NCBI GenBank assembly: GCA_017519405.1
Contig: JAFWSH010000036.1
Coordinates: forward strand, 1-64,000
From: Clostridia bacterium
Lineage (GTDB): Bacteria; Bacillota; Clostridia; Christensenellales; Aristaeellaceae
Length of the DNA stretch: 64,000 bases
Reading direction: 5' to 3'
The translations under genes were made by a program, and so were the position numbers. This document shows positions 1-7,391 of the stretch, one piece after another (the stretch's first letter is position 1; every line of letters begins with the position of its first letter). The notes under the pieces were generated by a model. That model was not told the DNA's origin, made no database searches, and saw nothing but the letters and a program-made list of their open reading frames with translations.

Positions 1-271
1 GGTCACCGGTTTCGTGCAGGTGCTTTGGCGGACAGTGCTCCATGTCCTCGCTGTCCAGGCTCTGGCCCGTGCCGTCCGCGTTCAGCCGGAAGCCGAAGCC
101 CATGAGCTCACCGCCGCCTACGAACTGCCAGGCGCCGATCAGATCCGATTCGGTGATGCCTGCCTGGCGGAGTGTATCTGTGATCAGTGCTTCGCCGCTG
201 CCGGCTGCCAACGCCGTACTGCTGAGCAACATGAGAATCAGAGCAACAAGGCAAAGGATGGGTTTCTTCAT
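1..271 (-). CDS. Exported protein, N-terminal part only
   Basis: The reading frame opens at the ATG at 271 and runs off the left edge, so only about 90 residues are visible. An AAGGA ribosome binding site precedes the start. The N-terminus is a classical Sec signal peptide: Lys-Lys after Met, a hydrophobic stretch rich in Leu and Ile, and a likely cleavage after STALA near residue 22. The mature part begins AGSGEALITDTLRQAG and contains FGFRLNADGTGQS, which resembles small secreted lipocalin-like or DUF-type proteins, but I do not recognise the family. It lies at the far end of the integrative element and could be cargo or host chromosome. Confidence 0.6.
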   Translation of the reverse strand, partial: MKKPILCLVALILMLLSSTALAAGSGEALITDTLRQAGITESDLIGAWQFVGGGELMGFGFRLNADGTGQSLDSEDMEHCPPKHLHETGD

Positions 272-495
272 CGTAGCTGTCCTTCTTTCCACTGCCGGTC
301 ACCCGGCATATCTCCCACTATTAAGACGTAGCATAGATGCTGTTTCTTGCATGCAGCAGATTTCTTTCCAAAGATTATGCTGAACAAGAAACCAGCTTAA
401 GTATATCACATTTGACCTCGTCTATACACGTAAAATGACAGGATGAAATGACTGGGGACGCTCCTGGCGCTGGTACCGGAGCTCCATTTCTATGC

Positions 496-518
496 GCCTC
501 TTCGGAGGCTTTTTCTTT
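496..518 (+). terminator. Intrinsic terminator without an obvious upstream gene
   Basis: GCCTC-TTCG-GAGGC is followed by TTTTTCTTTT. The 5-bp G/C stem, UUCG tetraloop and T-run are textbook. It reads on the plus strand, yet no plus-strand gene lies upstream inside the window, so it may end a small RNA starting near the TTGACC box at 412 or be a leftover of a lost gene. Confidence 0.65.
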
Positions 519-700
519 TGCTCGCATTGATCATTCAGCGATGACTGTGGAGAAAAATTTCTGATTCTTTAGCCAAATTGCCTTGATTTTTACATAGGCA
601 GATGGAGCGGCTGATCCGTGTCTCAGAGATTTGTTTGACAGCCGCTTCAGAAATCTCAAAAAAGTGTTTCCACTTTCCGCTGATTTGGACATAGGAGGGT

Positions 701-723
701 GAACGGTGATCATGACACCGTTC
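701..723. repeat. 8-bp inverted repeat upstream of mobC (candidate oriT or operator)
   Basis: GAACGGTG and CACCGTTC are perfect inverted arms around a 7-nt spacer. Its place about 115 bp upstream of a MobC-like gene is where oriT inverted repeats or an autoregulatory operator are usually found. That role is inferred from position only. Confidence 0.4.
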
Positions 724-836
724 GATGCTTGCCAAAAAAGTTTCAATGACTTTGGGCAAAACACCTGAGATTTTGCATAGGGAGTTGGAGGGCAACCTCA
801 ACAGTCCACAACGGGATCAGAAAGGATGGTTAATAA

Positions 837-1187
837 ATGAGAGAAGAGCAAAATCGGACGATCCACTGCAGCTTCGATGTGACGCCGGACGAAGCGGATA
901 TCATCAAGCAGAAGATGGCAGCTGCCGGGTTGAAAAACAAATCTGCCTTCTTCCGTGCCATGGTATTGAACGGATATCTCCTGCGGCTCGATTTCCCTGA
1001 GCTTCGGAAACTCGTTCGCCTGATCAGCCGTCTTTCCAACAACGTGAATCAGATCGCGCTGCGCATGAACGAAAAGGGAAACATCTATGAAACGGAACTG
1101 GATGAAATCATTCGGAATGAACAGGAGATATCGGAAATGCTGTGGCAAATGATTGAACGGCTGTACCGCATATCTGAGATCCCTTGA
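837..1187 (+). CDS. mobC: MobC-like relaxosome accessory protein
   Basis: A 116-residue protein. Its N-terminal 50 residues fit a ribbon-helix-helix DNA-binding fold (RTIHCSFDVTPDEADIIK), and the middle has the typical MobC signature with LSNNVNQIALRMNEKG. In mobilizable elements such proteins bind oriT and recruit the relaxase for nicking. The start has an AAAGGATGG ribosome binding site about 10 nt upstream. The odd point is context: MobC genes are normally followed by a relaxase, but the next 458 bp hold no relaxase and no recognisable decayed one. The element would need a relaxase in trans, or the gene may act only as a regulator. Family assignment is from motif recognition. Confidence 0.75.
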   Translation: MREEQNRTIHCSFDVTPDEADIIKQKMAAAGLKNKSAFFRAMVLNGYLLRLDFPELRKLVRLISRLSNNVNQIALRMNEKGNIYETELDEIIRNEQEISEMLWQMIERLYRISEIP

Positions 1188-1645
1188 ACGGCAGCACGCG
1201 AAATCCCTGGCGTCAGCTTCGCGGCCAATGCGGTGCTTTCAGCAAGGTGTGCCGTGCGTCAGATTCGCCTTTGCTCGTATGACCATGACTGCGATTTCCT
1301 CATTTATCACCGGGCAAGGCGAAGACAAAACGCAGGGAACCTGCACAACCACAGCGCTATGCGATGGTTTTCAGGGGCTTGGGGGCGGCGCCAACCAACA
1401 AGCATTCTGCAAATCCTAGCAGGTTTGCATTGCTTGCCACTACACTCCGGAACTGTAATCGTCGCACTTATGAGATTTCCGCGCAGGAAAAGCTATCCTG
1501 CACGTTCACATAAAGCCACTCTGCGTCATGCCGTCGCGAAGCATGATCCGAACGCAGAGCGGCAGTTTCCCCTCCTGACTGTGTGATCGGACACATGGCA
1601 GGAAAGCACATTATGTTTCACAGTACCAGGAGGAAGAAGAATTCA
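1188..1645. other. Structured non-coding stretch between mobC and helicase gene
   Basis: No supportable gene lies in these 458 bp. The sequence is rich in short inverted repeats: GCAAA/TTTGC near 1410-1430, GCAGGA/TCCTGC at 1483-1501, and CTCTGCGT/ACGCAGAG at 1519-1559 enclosing a second CATG/CATG pair. An AGGAGG motif stands at 1628-1633. The cluster of hairpins is what one expects of an origin, an oriT or a structured RNA, but I cannot assign it. Confidence 0.45.
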
Positions 1646-1741
1646 ATGAACAGGAAAGCAACCCCCACAATCATCTATTGCCGAACGGACGAAAGGAAGC
1701 AGGTGAAGCACATTGGCAGAGAACAAGTTCACAAGGCTTGA
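1646..1741 (+). CDS. Small leader ORF overlapping the helicase start
   Basis: A 31-residue frame beginning MNRKATPTIIYCR. It follows AGGAGGAAGAAG, which is strong although about 12 nt away, and overlaps the first 29 bases of the helicase gene in another frame. The helicase begins with TTG, so this frame could deliver ribosomes to it by translational coupling. No homolog is recognised. It could also be chance. Confidence 0.4.
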   Translation: MNRKATPTIIYCRTDERKQVKHIGREQVHKA

Positions 1742-3089
1742 CTGGTGGCCGGAATGGTTCACTGGCAAGACGGTCAATGAGCCGATCTTCTGCCGGGAGT
1801 TTCTGGAGAAGCATCAGCTGGCCTACACCGAGAATGCTTTCTTCTCCGTGAACGGAAAAGTGACGGATGAGAACGCATTGCGCTCGGCGGTCTATCAGCT
1901 GATTGAGCCCTTCATCGTCACCAGTGTAAGCAAAAAGGTGGATGACATCATCAAGGATCTGCGGATCAAGGCCCAGGTGAAGGAGCTGCTGCCACAGACA
2001 GACCGCATTCATGTCCAGAACGGCACACTGTTCCTGGACGGAACATTCACGGAGGAGAAGACCGAAATTGTCAGAAGCCGGTTCCAGGTGCGCTATGATC
2101 CGGAGGCGAAGTCACCGGAGCGTTGGCTGCAGTTTCTCTCTGAGCTGCTCTCGCCGGAGGATATCCTGACCCTTCAGGAGTTCATCGGCTACTGCCTGAT
2201 TCCCAGCAATGCCGGTCAGCGAATGATGGTGATCAAGGGAAATGGCGGCGAAGGCAAGAGCCAGATCGGTCATGTGCTGGCCAGACTGTTCGGCGCATAC
2301 GCCAAGGATGGCAGCGTCGGCAAGGTCTCGGAAAACGCCTTTGCACGGGCCGACCTGGAGCACATTCACCTGATGATCGACGATGACATGCGGCTGGAAG
2401 CGCTGAAGCAGACCAACTATGTGAAGTCCATTGTGACCGCGAAAGGCAAGATGGATCTGGAGCGAAAGGGCAAGCAGAGCTATCAGGGCTACATGTATGC
2501 CCGCATCCTGGCCTTCTCCAACGGCGATCTGATCTCCCTCTACGACCGCAGCGACGGCTTCTTCCGCCGGCAGCTGATCCTGACGACGAAGCGGAGACAT
2601 CCGGACAGAAAGGACGATCCTGATCTCTCCGAAAAGCTCTGTGAGGAACTGGGCGGCATCTTTCTCTGGGCCTTTGAAGGGCTGCAGCGTCTGGTGAACA
2701 ACAGCTTCCGATTCACGGAAAGCGATCAGGCAAAGCATAACCGGGAGATGGTGAAGCGGGATGCCAACAACGTGGAGCTGTTCCTGCAGTCGAAGGGCTA
2801 CATTGTCTGCTCACCGGAACTGACGATCAGCTCCAAGGATCTGTACGCCGTCTACTGCACCTGGTGTGATGAGAACGCCTACCCGCCGATGAAGCGAAAG
2901 ACATTCGTGGAGTTTCTCAGCAACAATGAGGAGAGATTCGGCATCCGATACACCACGCATCTCATCAACAGTGCAGGCCGTGAGGTCAGAGGTTTCAAGG
3001 GGATTGGGTCGCTGGTTCATCTGTCCAGCATGACACCAGGAGGCTGGCAGAAAGTAGACCCTGAGGACAATCCGTTCAGAGAGACATAA
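1713..3089 (+). CDS. P4-family phage/plasmid helicase (primase C-terminal type)
   Basis: A 458-residue superfamily 3 helicase of the kind found in phage P4 alpha and in small integrative elements. The D5_N-like region spans about 70-150. The ATPase core has a Walker A motif GNGGEGKS near residues 177-184 and an acidic Walker B stretch LMIDDDM near 222. A winged-helix-like C-terminus begins near 350. No archaeo-eukaryotic primase domain is present, so this is helicase-only. It probably melts the element's origin for replication after excision. The start is TTG with AGGTG seven bases upstream and overlaps a small upstream ORF. The perfect inverted repeat just downstream at 3112-3178 is a plausible binding site. 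Confidence 0.85.
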   Translation: MAENKFTRLDWWPEWFTGKTVNEPIFCREFLEKHQLAYTENAFFSVNGKVTDENALRSAVYQLIEPFIVTSVSKKVDDIIKDLRIKAQVKELLPQTDRIHVQNGTLFLDGTFTEEKTEIVRSRFQVRYDPEAKSPERWLQFLSELLSPEDILTLQEFIGYCLIPSNAGQRMMVIKGNGGEGKSQIGHVLARLFGAYAKDGSVGKVSENAFARADLEHIHLMIDDDMRLEALKQTNYVKSIVTAKGKMDLERKGKQSYQGYMYARILAFSNGDLISLYDRSDGFFRRQLILTTKRRHPDRKDDPDLSEKLCEELGGIFLWAFEGLQRLVNNSFRFTESDQAKHNREMVKRDANNVELFLQSKGYIVCSPELTISSKDLYAVYCTWCDENAYPPMKRKTFVEFLSNNEERFGIRYTTHLINSAGREVRGFKGIGSLVHLSSMTPGGWQKVDPEDNPFRET

Positions 3090-3111
3090 AGCAACTTTTC
3101 TCCGAATCAAA

Positions 3112-3178
3112 GCGTCCATGCGTCCGGAAACGGACAGCAGAAACACAAAAGGAGCCGGCTCACCGGACGCATGGACGC
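3112..3178. repeat. Perfect 16-bp inverted repeat built of CGTCC units
   Basis: The arms 3112-3127 and 3163-3178 are exact reverse complements, separated by 35 nt. Each arm contains two GCGTCC units in tandem (GCGTCCAT then GCGTCCGG), and another ATGCGTC occurs at about 3203. No T-run follows, so this is not a normal terminator. It lies between helicase and excisionase genes, where an origin of replication or a recombination-directionality site would be sensible. Confidence 0.8.
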
Positions 3179-3267
3179 ATCAAAACGAGGAAAAAGCGCT
3201 ATATGCGTCACAGGCTTTCCCGGAAACCAAACAGAGTGAGCAAAACGACGCCGCAGGAGGATAGAAG

Positions 3268-3483
3268 ATGAATTACACCGCCAGGGAAATCTACAGCATG
3301 GTGCTGAAGGAATACCCGGACATCATGGACATCGGCACCATGTGCCGGGCGCTGCGCATCAGCGAAAAGACCGGCTACAAGCTGATTAAAAGCGGGCAGA
3401 TCACAGCGTTGAAGGTGGGCCGCGCCTACAGGATTCCCAAGATGCACGTTCTGGCCTATTTGAGACTGACGAACGCAGCGTAA
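3268..3483 (+). CDS. xis: Excisionase-family helix-turn-helix protein
   Basis: A 71-residue protein. Residues 15-60 form a MerR-like excisionase fold (HTH_17): the helix around MCRALRISEKTGYKLI and the wing ALKVGRAYRIPK are the standard pattern. Such proteins bend DNA at att sites and drive the integrase towards excision. GCAGGAGG lies just upstream of the ATG. It sits directly before the integrase, 92 bp away, the usual xis-int order. It could instead act mainly as a repressor of the int region. Confidence 0.85.
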   Translation: MNYTAREIYSMVLKEYPDIMDIGTMCRALRISEKTGYKLIKSGQITALKVGRAYRIPKMHVLAYLRLTNAA

Positions 3484-3575
3484 ATCTTTGGGTTCGAACC
3501 TTGCGCCGCTGGCAAGATTCGTGTAAACTGATCTTGTCAACGGCAGGTTCGGATCCGGCTGCGAAAGGAGGACAT
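3484..3575. other. xis-int gap with palindromes
   Basis: This short gap contains the perfect 10-bp palindrome GGTTCGAACC at 3491-3500 and the inverted pair CAAGAT/ATCTTG at 3513-3536. They may be Xis or integrase accessory sites or a regulator of int. The ribosome binding site AAAGGAGG of the integrase ends the gap. Confidence 0.4.
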
Positions 3576-4736
3576 ATGGTAGCAGGACACCTGCAGGAAA
3601 AGAAAGGTCTTTTCTATATCGTACTCAGTTATCAGGACGTTGACAAGAAGCGGAAAACCAAGTGGATTCCGACCAATCTGCCGGTTAAAGGGAACAAGAA
3701 GCGAGCGGAGAAGCTGCTGATGGAAGCCCGCGAAAGTTTCAAACCGCCGGTGGAGCGAGGCGCGATGCACAGCGACATGCCCTTCTGCGAATTCCTGGAG
3801 GAATGGCTCAAGATCGTCAAAGGTTCGGTTCGCCCTGCCACGCTGGCAAGCTACGCTTCCATGGTCAAGTTTCCCATCAGGCCGTACTTCGAGGAGAAGG
3901 GGCTCACCCTGGGCGGCCTCAAGCCGGTGCACATTCAGAAGTTCTACACGGATCAGCTGGAGCGGGTCTCTCCCAACAGCGTCATCCACTACCATGCCGT
4001 AATCCACAAGGCGCTGAAATACGCCGTGAAGGTAGAACTGCTGAACGCCAATCCGGCGGATCGGGTGGAGCTGCCCAAGAAGGAAAAGTTCCTCTCCGGT
4101 TACTACGACGGGGACGAGATCAGCCGTCTGTTCGAACTGGTGGAAGGTACTGACCTGGAGCTGCCGGTCAAGCTGGCAGCCTTCTACGGGCTTCGGCGAA
4201 GCGAGGTGATTGGTCTGAGATGGTGCGCGGTGGACTTCCAGAAGGACACCATCACCATCGACCACACCGTGACCGCCGTGGAGATGGACGGCAAAAAGGT
4301 GGAGATGGCATCGGACACCACCAAGACCAAATCCAGCCTGCGCACGCTGCCGCTGGTGCCGCAGTTCAAGGAGCTGCTGCTGCGCAAGAAGGCGCAGCAG
4401 GAGGAATACCGCAGGGTCTGCGGGCGGAGCTATTGCACGGACTACCTGGATTACATCTGCGTCAATCCCCTGGGGGAGCGCATCAAGTGCAGCTACCTGA
4501 CGTCGGGGTTCCCCAACTTTCTGGAGCAGCACGGCATGCGGCGGATTCGCTTCCACGATCTGCGTCACAGCTGTGCCAGCCTGCTGCTGGCCAACGGCGT
4601 ACCCATGAAGCAGATCCAGGAATGGCTGGGCCACAGCGACTTCTCCACCACGGCCAATGTGTACGCGCATCTGGATTACCACTCCAAGATCACGTCAGCG
4701 GAGGCGATCCTGACCGGGCTGAAGATGCAGCCGTGA
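3576..4736 (+). CDS. int: Tyrosine site-specific integrase
   Basis: A 386-residue integrase starting at the ATG preceded by AAAGGAGGACAT; an upstream in-frame extension without a ribosome binding site was rejected. It has an AP2-like arm-binding N-terminus, a SAM-like core-binding domain (about 60-160) and a catalytic domain. The catalytic residues are visible: Arg in YGLRRSEVIGLRW near 205, HDLRH near 327, LGHSDFSTT, and the nucleophilic Tyr in TANVYAHLD near 363. The gene ends about 260 bp from tRNA-Ser, whose anticodon-to-5'-end segment is duplicated nearby, so tRNA-Ser(CGA) is the likely target. Confidence 0.93.
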   Translation: MVAGHLQEKKGLFYIVLSYQDVDKKRKTKWIPTNLPVKGNKKRAEKLLMEARESFKPPVERGAMHSDMPFCEFLEEWLKIVKGSVRPATLASYASMVKFPIRPYFEEKGLTLGGLKPVHIQKFYTDQLERVSPNSVIHYHAVIHKALKYAVKVELLNANPADRVELPKKEKFLSGYYDGDEISRLFELVEGTDLELPVKLAAFYGLRRSEVIGLRWCAVDFQKDTITIDHTVTAVEMDGKKVEMASDTTKTKSSLRTLPLVPQFKELLLRKKAQQEEYRRVCGRSYCTDYLDYICVNPLGERIKCSYLTSGFPNFLEQHGMRRIRFHDLRHSCASLLLANGVPMKQIQEWLGHSDFSTTANVYAHLDYHSKITSAEAILTGLKMQP

Positions 4737-4820
4737 GCATGAACAGCTCAAAGTGCAAGAAAATGGCTGTTTCCCCAGCAATTCTGTTCAGGCTGCAGAT
4801 TCTGACGGGGTCCGAAAACC

Positions 4821-4883
4821 AAGTGGGGCAACGCTTTCCGACGATGGTGAGTTCTCTCCACAGGTCTCTCGCGAGTTCTCTCC
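4821..4883. repeat. Candidate integrase arm sites, left (P-type) side
   Basis: Two direct copies of GAGTTCTCTCC (4849-4859 and 4873-4883) follow AAGTGGGGCAA (4821-4831). The same motifs occur inverted on the other side of the tRNA at 5124-5157. Paired arms around a core are the classical layout of a tyrosine-integrase attP. Confidence 0.6.
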
Positions 4884-4954
4884 TGAAACGGCCAAATTGC
4901 CGAAAAAGAAAGCGACTTCCGGGCGTAAGTTCGAAAACGCAAATTGACCCAAAA

Positions 4955-4991
4955 ACGTGAAAACCCGCATGAACGCTGGGTTCATGCGGGT
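4955..4991 (-). terminator. Terminator of tRNA-Ser
   Basis: Perfect 12-bp stem (arms 4963-4974 and 4980-4991) with a 5-nt loop. Read on the minus strand it is followed by TTTTCACGTTTTT. It lies directly after the 3' end of the tRNA. Confidence 0.8.
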
Positions 4992-4998
4992 CGGGCAT

Positions 4999-5087
4999 TG
5001 GCGGAGCGGGTGGGATTCGAACCCACGGTACGTTGCCGTACACCTGATTTCGAGTCAGGGCCGTTATGACCGCTTCGATACCGCTCC
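4999..5087 (-). tRNA. tRNA-Ser(CGA)
   Basis: The acceptor stem GGAGCGG pairs with CCGCTCC and the gene encodes its CCA end. The anticodon arm CCTGA-CTCGAAA-TCAGG gives anticodon CGA, which reads the serine codon UCG. The long variable arm (GTACG-GCAA-CGTAC) is the class II feature expected of tRNA-Ser. The T arm is GTGGG-TTCGAAT-CCCAC. The 5' half, from the anticodon loop outward, is the integration core. The segment directly upstream shows no clear promoter; the best one is at 5291-5319, behind a second copy of the 5' half. Confidence 0.95.
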
Positions 5088-5088
5088 A
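5046..5088. repeat. att core copy 1 (inside tRNA-Ser)
   Basis: 43 bp identical to 5228-5270. It runs from just 3' of the anticodon to one base beyond the 5' end of the tRNA. Crossing over in the anticodon loop is a known habit of tRNA-targeting tyrosine integrases. Confidence 0.85.
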
Positions 5089-5123
5089 GGTAGATTTCCC
5101 CCAAAATTCTTCCCCCGGAAAAT

Positions 5124-5157
5124 GGAGAGAACTTTTGGAGAGAACTTTGCCCCACTT
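5124..5157. repeat. Candidate integrase arm sites, right (P'-type) side
   Basis: GGAGAGAACT occurs twice (5124-5133 and 5137-5146), followed by TTGCCCCACTT (5147-5157). This is the mirror image of the set at 4821-4883, with order and orientation inverted around the tRNA core. Confidence 0.6.
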
Positions 5158-5227
5158 TCGCCCGGGGGCATCCGGAAAGCCTTGTGGCGCAAGGACTTCC
5201 GAAAAGGGAGTGCTGCGTGAATGGATC

Positions 5228-5270
5228 GATTTCGAGTCAGGGCCGTTATGACCGCTTCGATACCGCTCCA
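5228..5270. repeat. att core copy 2 (orphan tRNA-Ser 5' half)
   Basis: An exact 43-bp repeat of the tRNA-Ser 5' half without the rest of the tRNA. It lies immediately downstream of a good promoter, so it marks the original chromosomal side of the integration site. Confidence 0.85.
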
Positions 5271-5290
5271 TGTCTCCGGGCAGCGATGGG

Positions 5291-5319
5291 ATTATAGCAT
5301 ACCCCGCCGGAGATTTCAA
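5291..5319 (-). promoter_or_regulatory. Original tRNA-Ser promoter
   Basis: Minus-strand -35 TTGAAA and -10 TATAAT separated by 17 bp. Transcription would start just before core copy 2 and read through about 180 bp into the intact tRNA. Confidence 0.7.
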
Positions 5320-5393
5320 GCGTAAAACCGGGGAAGCGGCGGCGGGTCAGCGGGCTTGCGGTTCCGCCGGCCTGCCGCCGTTTTTCTGTGCTG

Positions 5394-7292
5394 TTACTGC
5401 TTTGCCAGGAGGGCCACCAGCTGCTGGCTGCGCTGCAGGAAGGCGGTGATCTCCTCACCCTCCAGGGGCTTGGCTGCCATGCGGGCCAGGTCGTAGATCT
5501 GCCGGCAGAGGAGCTTTGTGGTCTCATCCTCGGGGTCCCGCCCGCTGAGGGCCTGCACCGCAGCGTTGCGCCGGTTCAGCACCAGGCTGTACGTCTGGGG
5601 CATGCCGCCCATGCCGTACACTTCCCGGAAGCGGCGCATCTGCTCGTCCTCCGTGGCCACGGCCATCAGGTTCTCATCCGCCATGGCCGCCAGGGACACC
5701 GTAAGGTTCTCCTGGCCCAGGGCATTCCGGAACAGGGTCTGCAGGGCCTCCGCGTCCAGCTCCTGTCCCTCCTCGCTCTCCTGGGTCAGGCCGGCCACGT
5801 CCGCATCCACCCGGACAAAGCTCGGGGCGCCTTCCCCGCCCTCAAACTCCAGGAAGTTGAGGAACGCGGCGTCCAGCTTCGGATAGTCCATCACCGCCAC
5901 GCCGATCTCCCGGCTGGTGTAAAGGTGGATGGAGGCCGCCTGCCGCTTGGCGTCGGAGGTGTAGTAGATCTTGCCCCCGGTCTTCTCCCCGTAGGCGGTG
6001 ATGTACTCCTCCTGCGTCTTATAGGTGCCGTCGCTGAGCTTGTAGAGCAGCGCCCCCTTCACCTGGTCATAGAACTTGCGGTCCGTCATGCAGCCGTAGC
6101 GCACAAAGGGGGAGATGTCGTCCCAGTATTTCTCATAGTGCTCCCGGTCGGTATTGCACAGGCTGGTGAGCTTATCCGCCACCTTCTTGGTGATGTGGGC
6201 GCTGATGCGCCGCACATAGCCGTCGTTCTGCAGGAAGGAGCGGCTCACGTTCAGCGGGATGTCCGGGCAGTCGATGACGCCCCGCAGGAGCATCAGGAAC
6301 TCCGGGATGATCTCCTTGATGTTGTCCGCCACAAACACCTGGCCGGAGAAGAGCTTGATCTCCCCCTCCCGCACGCCGAAATCCTCCGGCAGGCGCGGGA
6401 AGTACAGGATGCCCTTGAGATTGAAGGGGTAGTCCACATTCAGGTGAATCCAGAACAGGGGATCCCGGACATCCGTGAACACCTTGTGGTAGAAGGCGAT
6501 GTACTCCTCATCCGTGCACTCGCCGGGCTTGCGGAGCCACAGGGGGCGGGTTTCGTTGATCTGCTCCGGCTTGGGCTCCCGGGTCACCGTCACCGTGGCA
6601 GGGCTGCCGTCCGCCGTGGTCTCCCCCGGCACCGGCTCCTCCACCTCGGCGGGCTTGGCATTGGCGTCAAAGAGCATCACCGGCCAGGCCATGAAGGCGC
6701 AGTAGCGGTTCAGGACCTCCCGCACCCGGGCCGGCTCCAGGAACTCCTTCTCCGCCTCGCTGATGTGCAGGATCACCGTTGTGCCGTGGGTCTGCCGGCT
6801 GCCTGCCGCCATCTCAAAGCCCATGCCGTCGGCAGACTCCCAGTGCACGGGTTCCGCGCCGTCCTGGCAGGACAGGGTCTCGATCTCCACCCTGTCGCTG
6901 ACCATGAACACCGAGTAGAAGCCCAGGCCGAAGTGGCCGATGATCCCGGCCTTGTCCTCCTCGTTCTCCCCCGCTTGGGCCACGGACTTCATGAACTCCT
7001 CCGCGCTGGAGAAGGCCACCTGGTTGATATAGCGCTTCACCTCATCCGCCGTCATGCCGATGCCGGTGTCGTCGATGCGCAGCTCCCGCTTCTCCCCGTC
7101 CACCGTGACCTGCACCTGCATGGGTTCCTCCGTACCGGGGTGCAGCAGGGTATACTTGGTGATAGCGTCACAGCCGTTGGACACCACTTCCCGCAGGAAG
7201 ATGTCCTTGTCCGAGTAGAGCCAGCGTTTGATCACCGGCATGATATTTTCCGCGTCGATGGAGACGCTGCCTTTTTCCGTGTTGATTGCCAA
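5394..7292 (-). CDS. htpG: HSP90-family chaperone HtpG
   Basis: A 632-residue cytosolic ATP-dependent chaperone, close to the usual 620-640. The N-terminal GHKL ATPase domain shows the Asn-bearing helix REVVSNGCDAI, DTGIGM and GHFGLGFYS; middle and C-terminal dimerisation domains follow. The N-terminus (INTEKGSVSIDAENIMPVIK) belongs to the shorter Gram-positive type. The only plausible start is TTG, with GAAGG seven bases upstream. It is monocistronic. A perfect CIRCE lies about 100 bp upstream, next to a strong promoter, so HrcA heat-shock control is predicted. Confidence 0.95.
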   Translation of the reverse strand: MAINTEKGSVSIDAENIMPVIKRWLYSDKDIFLREVVSNGCDAITKYTLLHPGTEEPMQVQVTVDGEKRELRIDDTGIGMTADEVKRYINQVAFSSAEEFMKSVAQAGENEEDKAGIIGHFGLGFYSVFMVSDRVEIETLSCQDGAEPVHWESADGMGFEMAAGSRQTHGTTVILHISEAEKEFLEPARVREVLNRYCAFMAWPVMLFDANAKPAEVEEPVPGETTADGSPATVTVTREPKPEQINETRPLWLRKPGECTDEEYIAFYHKVFTDVRDPLFWIHLNVDYPFNLKGILYFPRLPEDFGVREGEIKLFSGQVFVADNIKEIIPEFLMLLRGVIDCPDIPLNVSRSFLQNDGYVRRISAHITKKVADKLTSLCNTDREHYEKYWDDISPFVRYGCMTDRKFYDQVKGALLYKLSDGTYKTQEEYITAYGEKTGGKIYYTSDAKRQAASIHLYTSREIGVAVMDYPKLDAAFLNFLEFEGGEGAPSFVRVDADVAGLTQESEEGQELDAEALQTLFRNALGQENLTVSLAAMADENLMAVATEDEQMRRFREVYGMGGMPQTYSLVLNRRNAAVQALSGRDPEDETTKLLCRQIYDLARMAAKPLEGEEITAFLQRSQQLVALLAKQ

Positions 7293-7355
7293 GGGAATGC
7301 CTTCTTTCTTGTTGACACTTTCTTACTGACATTTGGCCGTTATCCGGCCGCATGT

Positions 7356-7384
7356 ATTGTAGCACGCCGGACAGCAGATTGCAA
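7356..7384 (-). promoter_or_regulatory. htpG promoter
   Basis: -35 TTGCAA and -10 TACAAT on the minus strand with a 17-bp spacer. The CIRCE palindrome begins 7 bp upstream of the -35 box. Confidence 0.8.
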
Positions 7385-7391
7385 CAGGAAA

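Larger units (their letters stand above)
272..836. other. A/T-rich non-coding stretch left of mobC
   Basis: No convincing gene is seen here. It is clearly more A/T-rich than the rest of the window. It holds a hairpin with a TTCG loop and T-run at 496-518, a weak imperfect hairpin with arms GCTCC/GGAGC just before that, a 7-bp inverted repeat GAGATTT/AAATCTC around 626-657, and a perfect 8-bp inverted repeat at 701-723. Short minus-strand frames at 531-801 overlap each other in different frames and lack a convincing ribosome binding site. Confidence 0.5.

Noticed and set aside
531-801. Two overlapping minus-strand frames in the A/T-rich left stretch
   Set aside because: They cover the same DNA in different frames, lack ribosome binding sites and show no recognisable protein pattern.
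1-840. Search for a third copy of the tRNA-Ser core marking the left end of the element
   Set aside because: No match to the 43-bp core or its ends is found in this stretch, so the left boundary probably lies outside the window.
3484-3560. GGTTCGAACC and AGGTTCGGATCC resembling tRNA T-arms near the integrase start
   Set aside because: No acceptor or anticodon stem can be built around them, so not a tRNA or tRNA fragment; they are palindromes of unknown role.
3501-3575. 25-codon N-terminal extension of the integrase
   Set aside because: No ribosome binding site for that start, whereas AAAGGAGG stands correctly before the ATG at 3576, which gives a normal integrase N-terminus.
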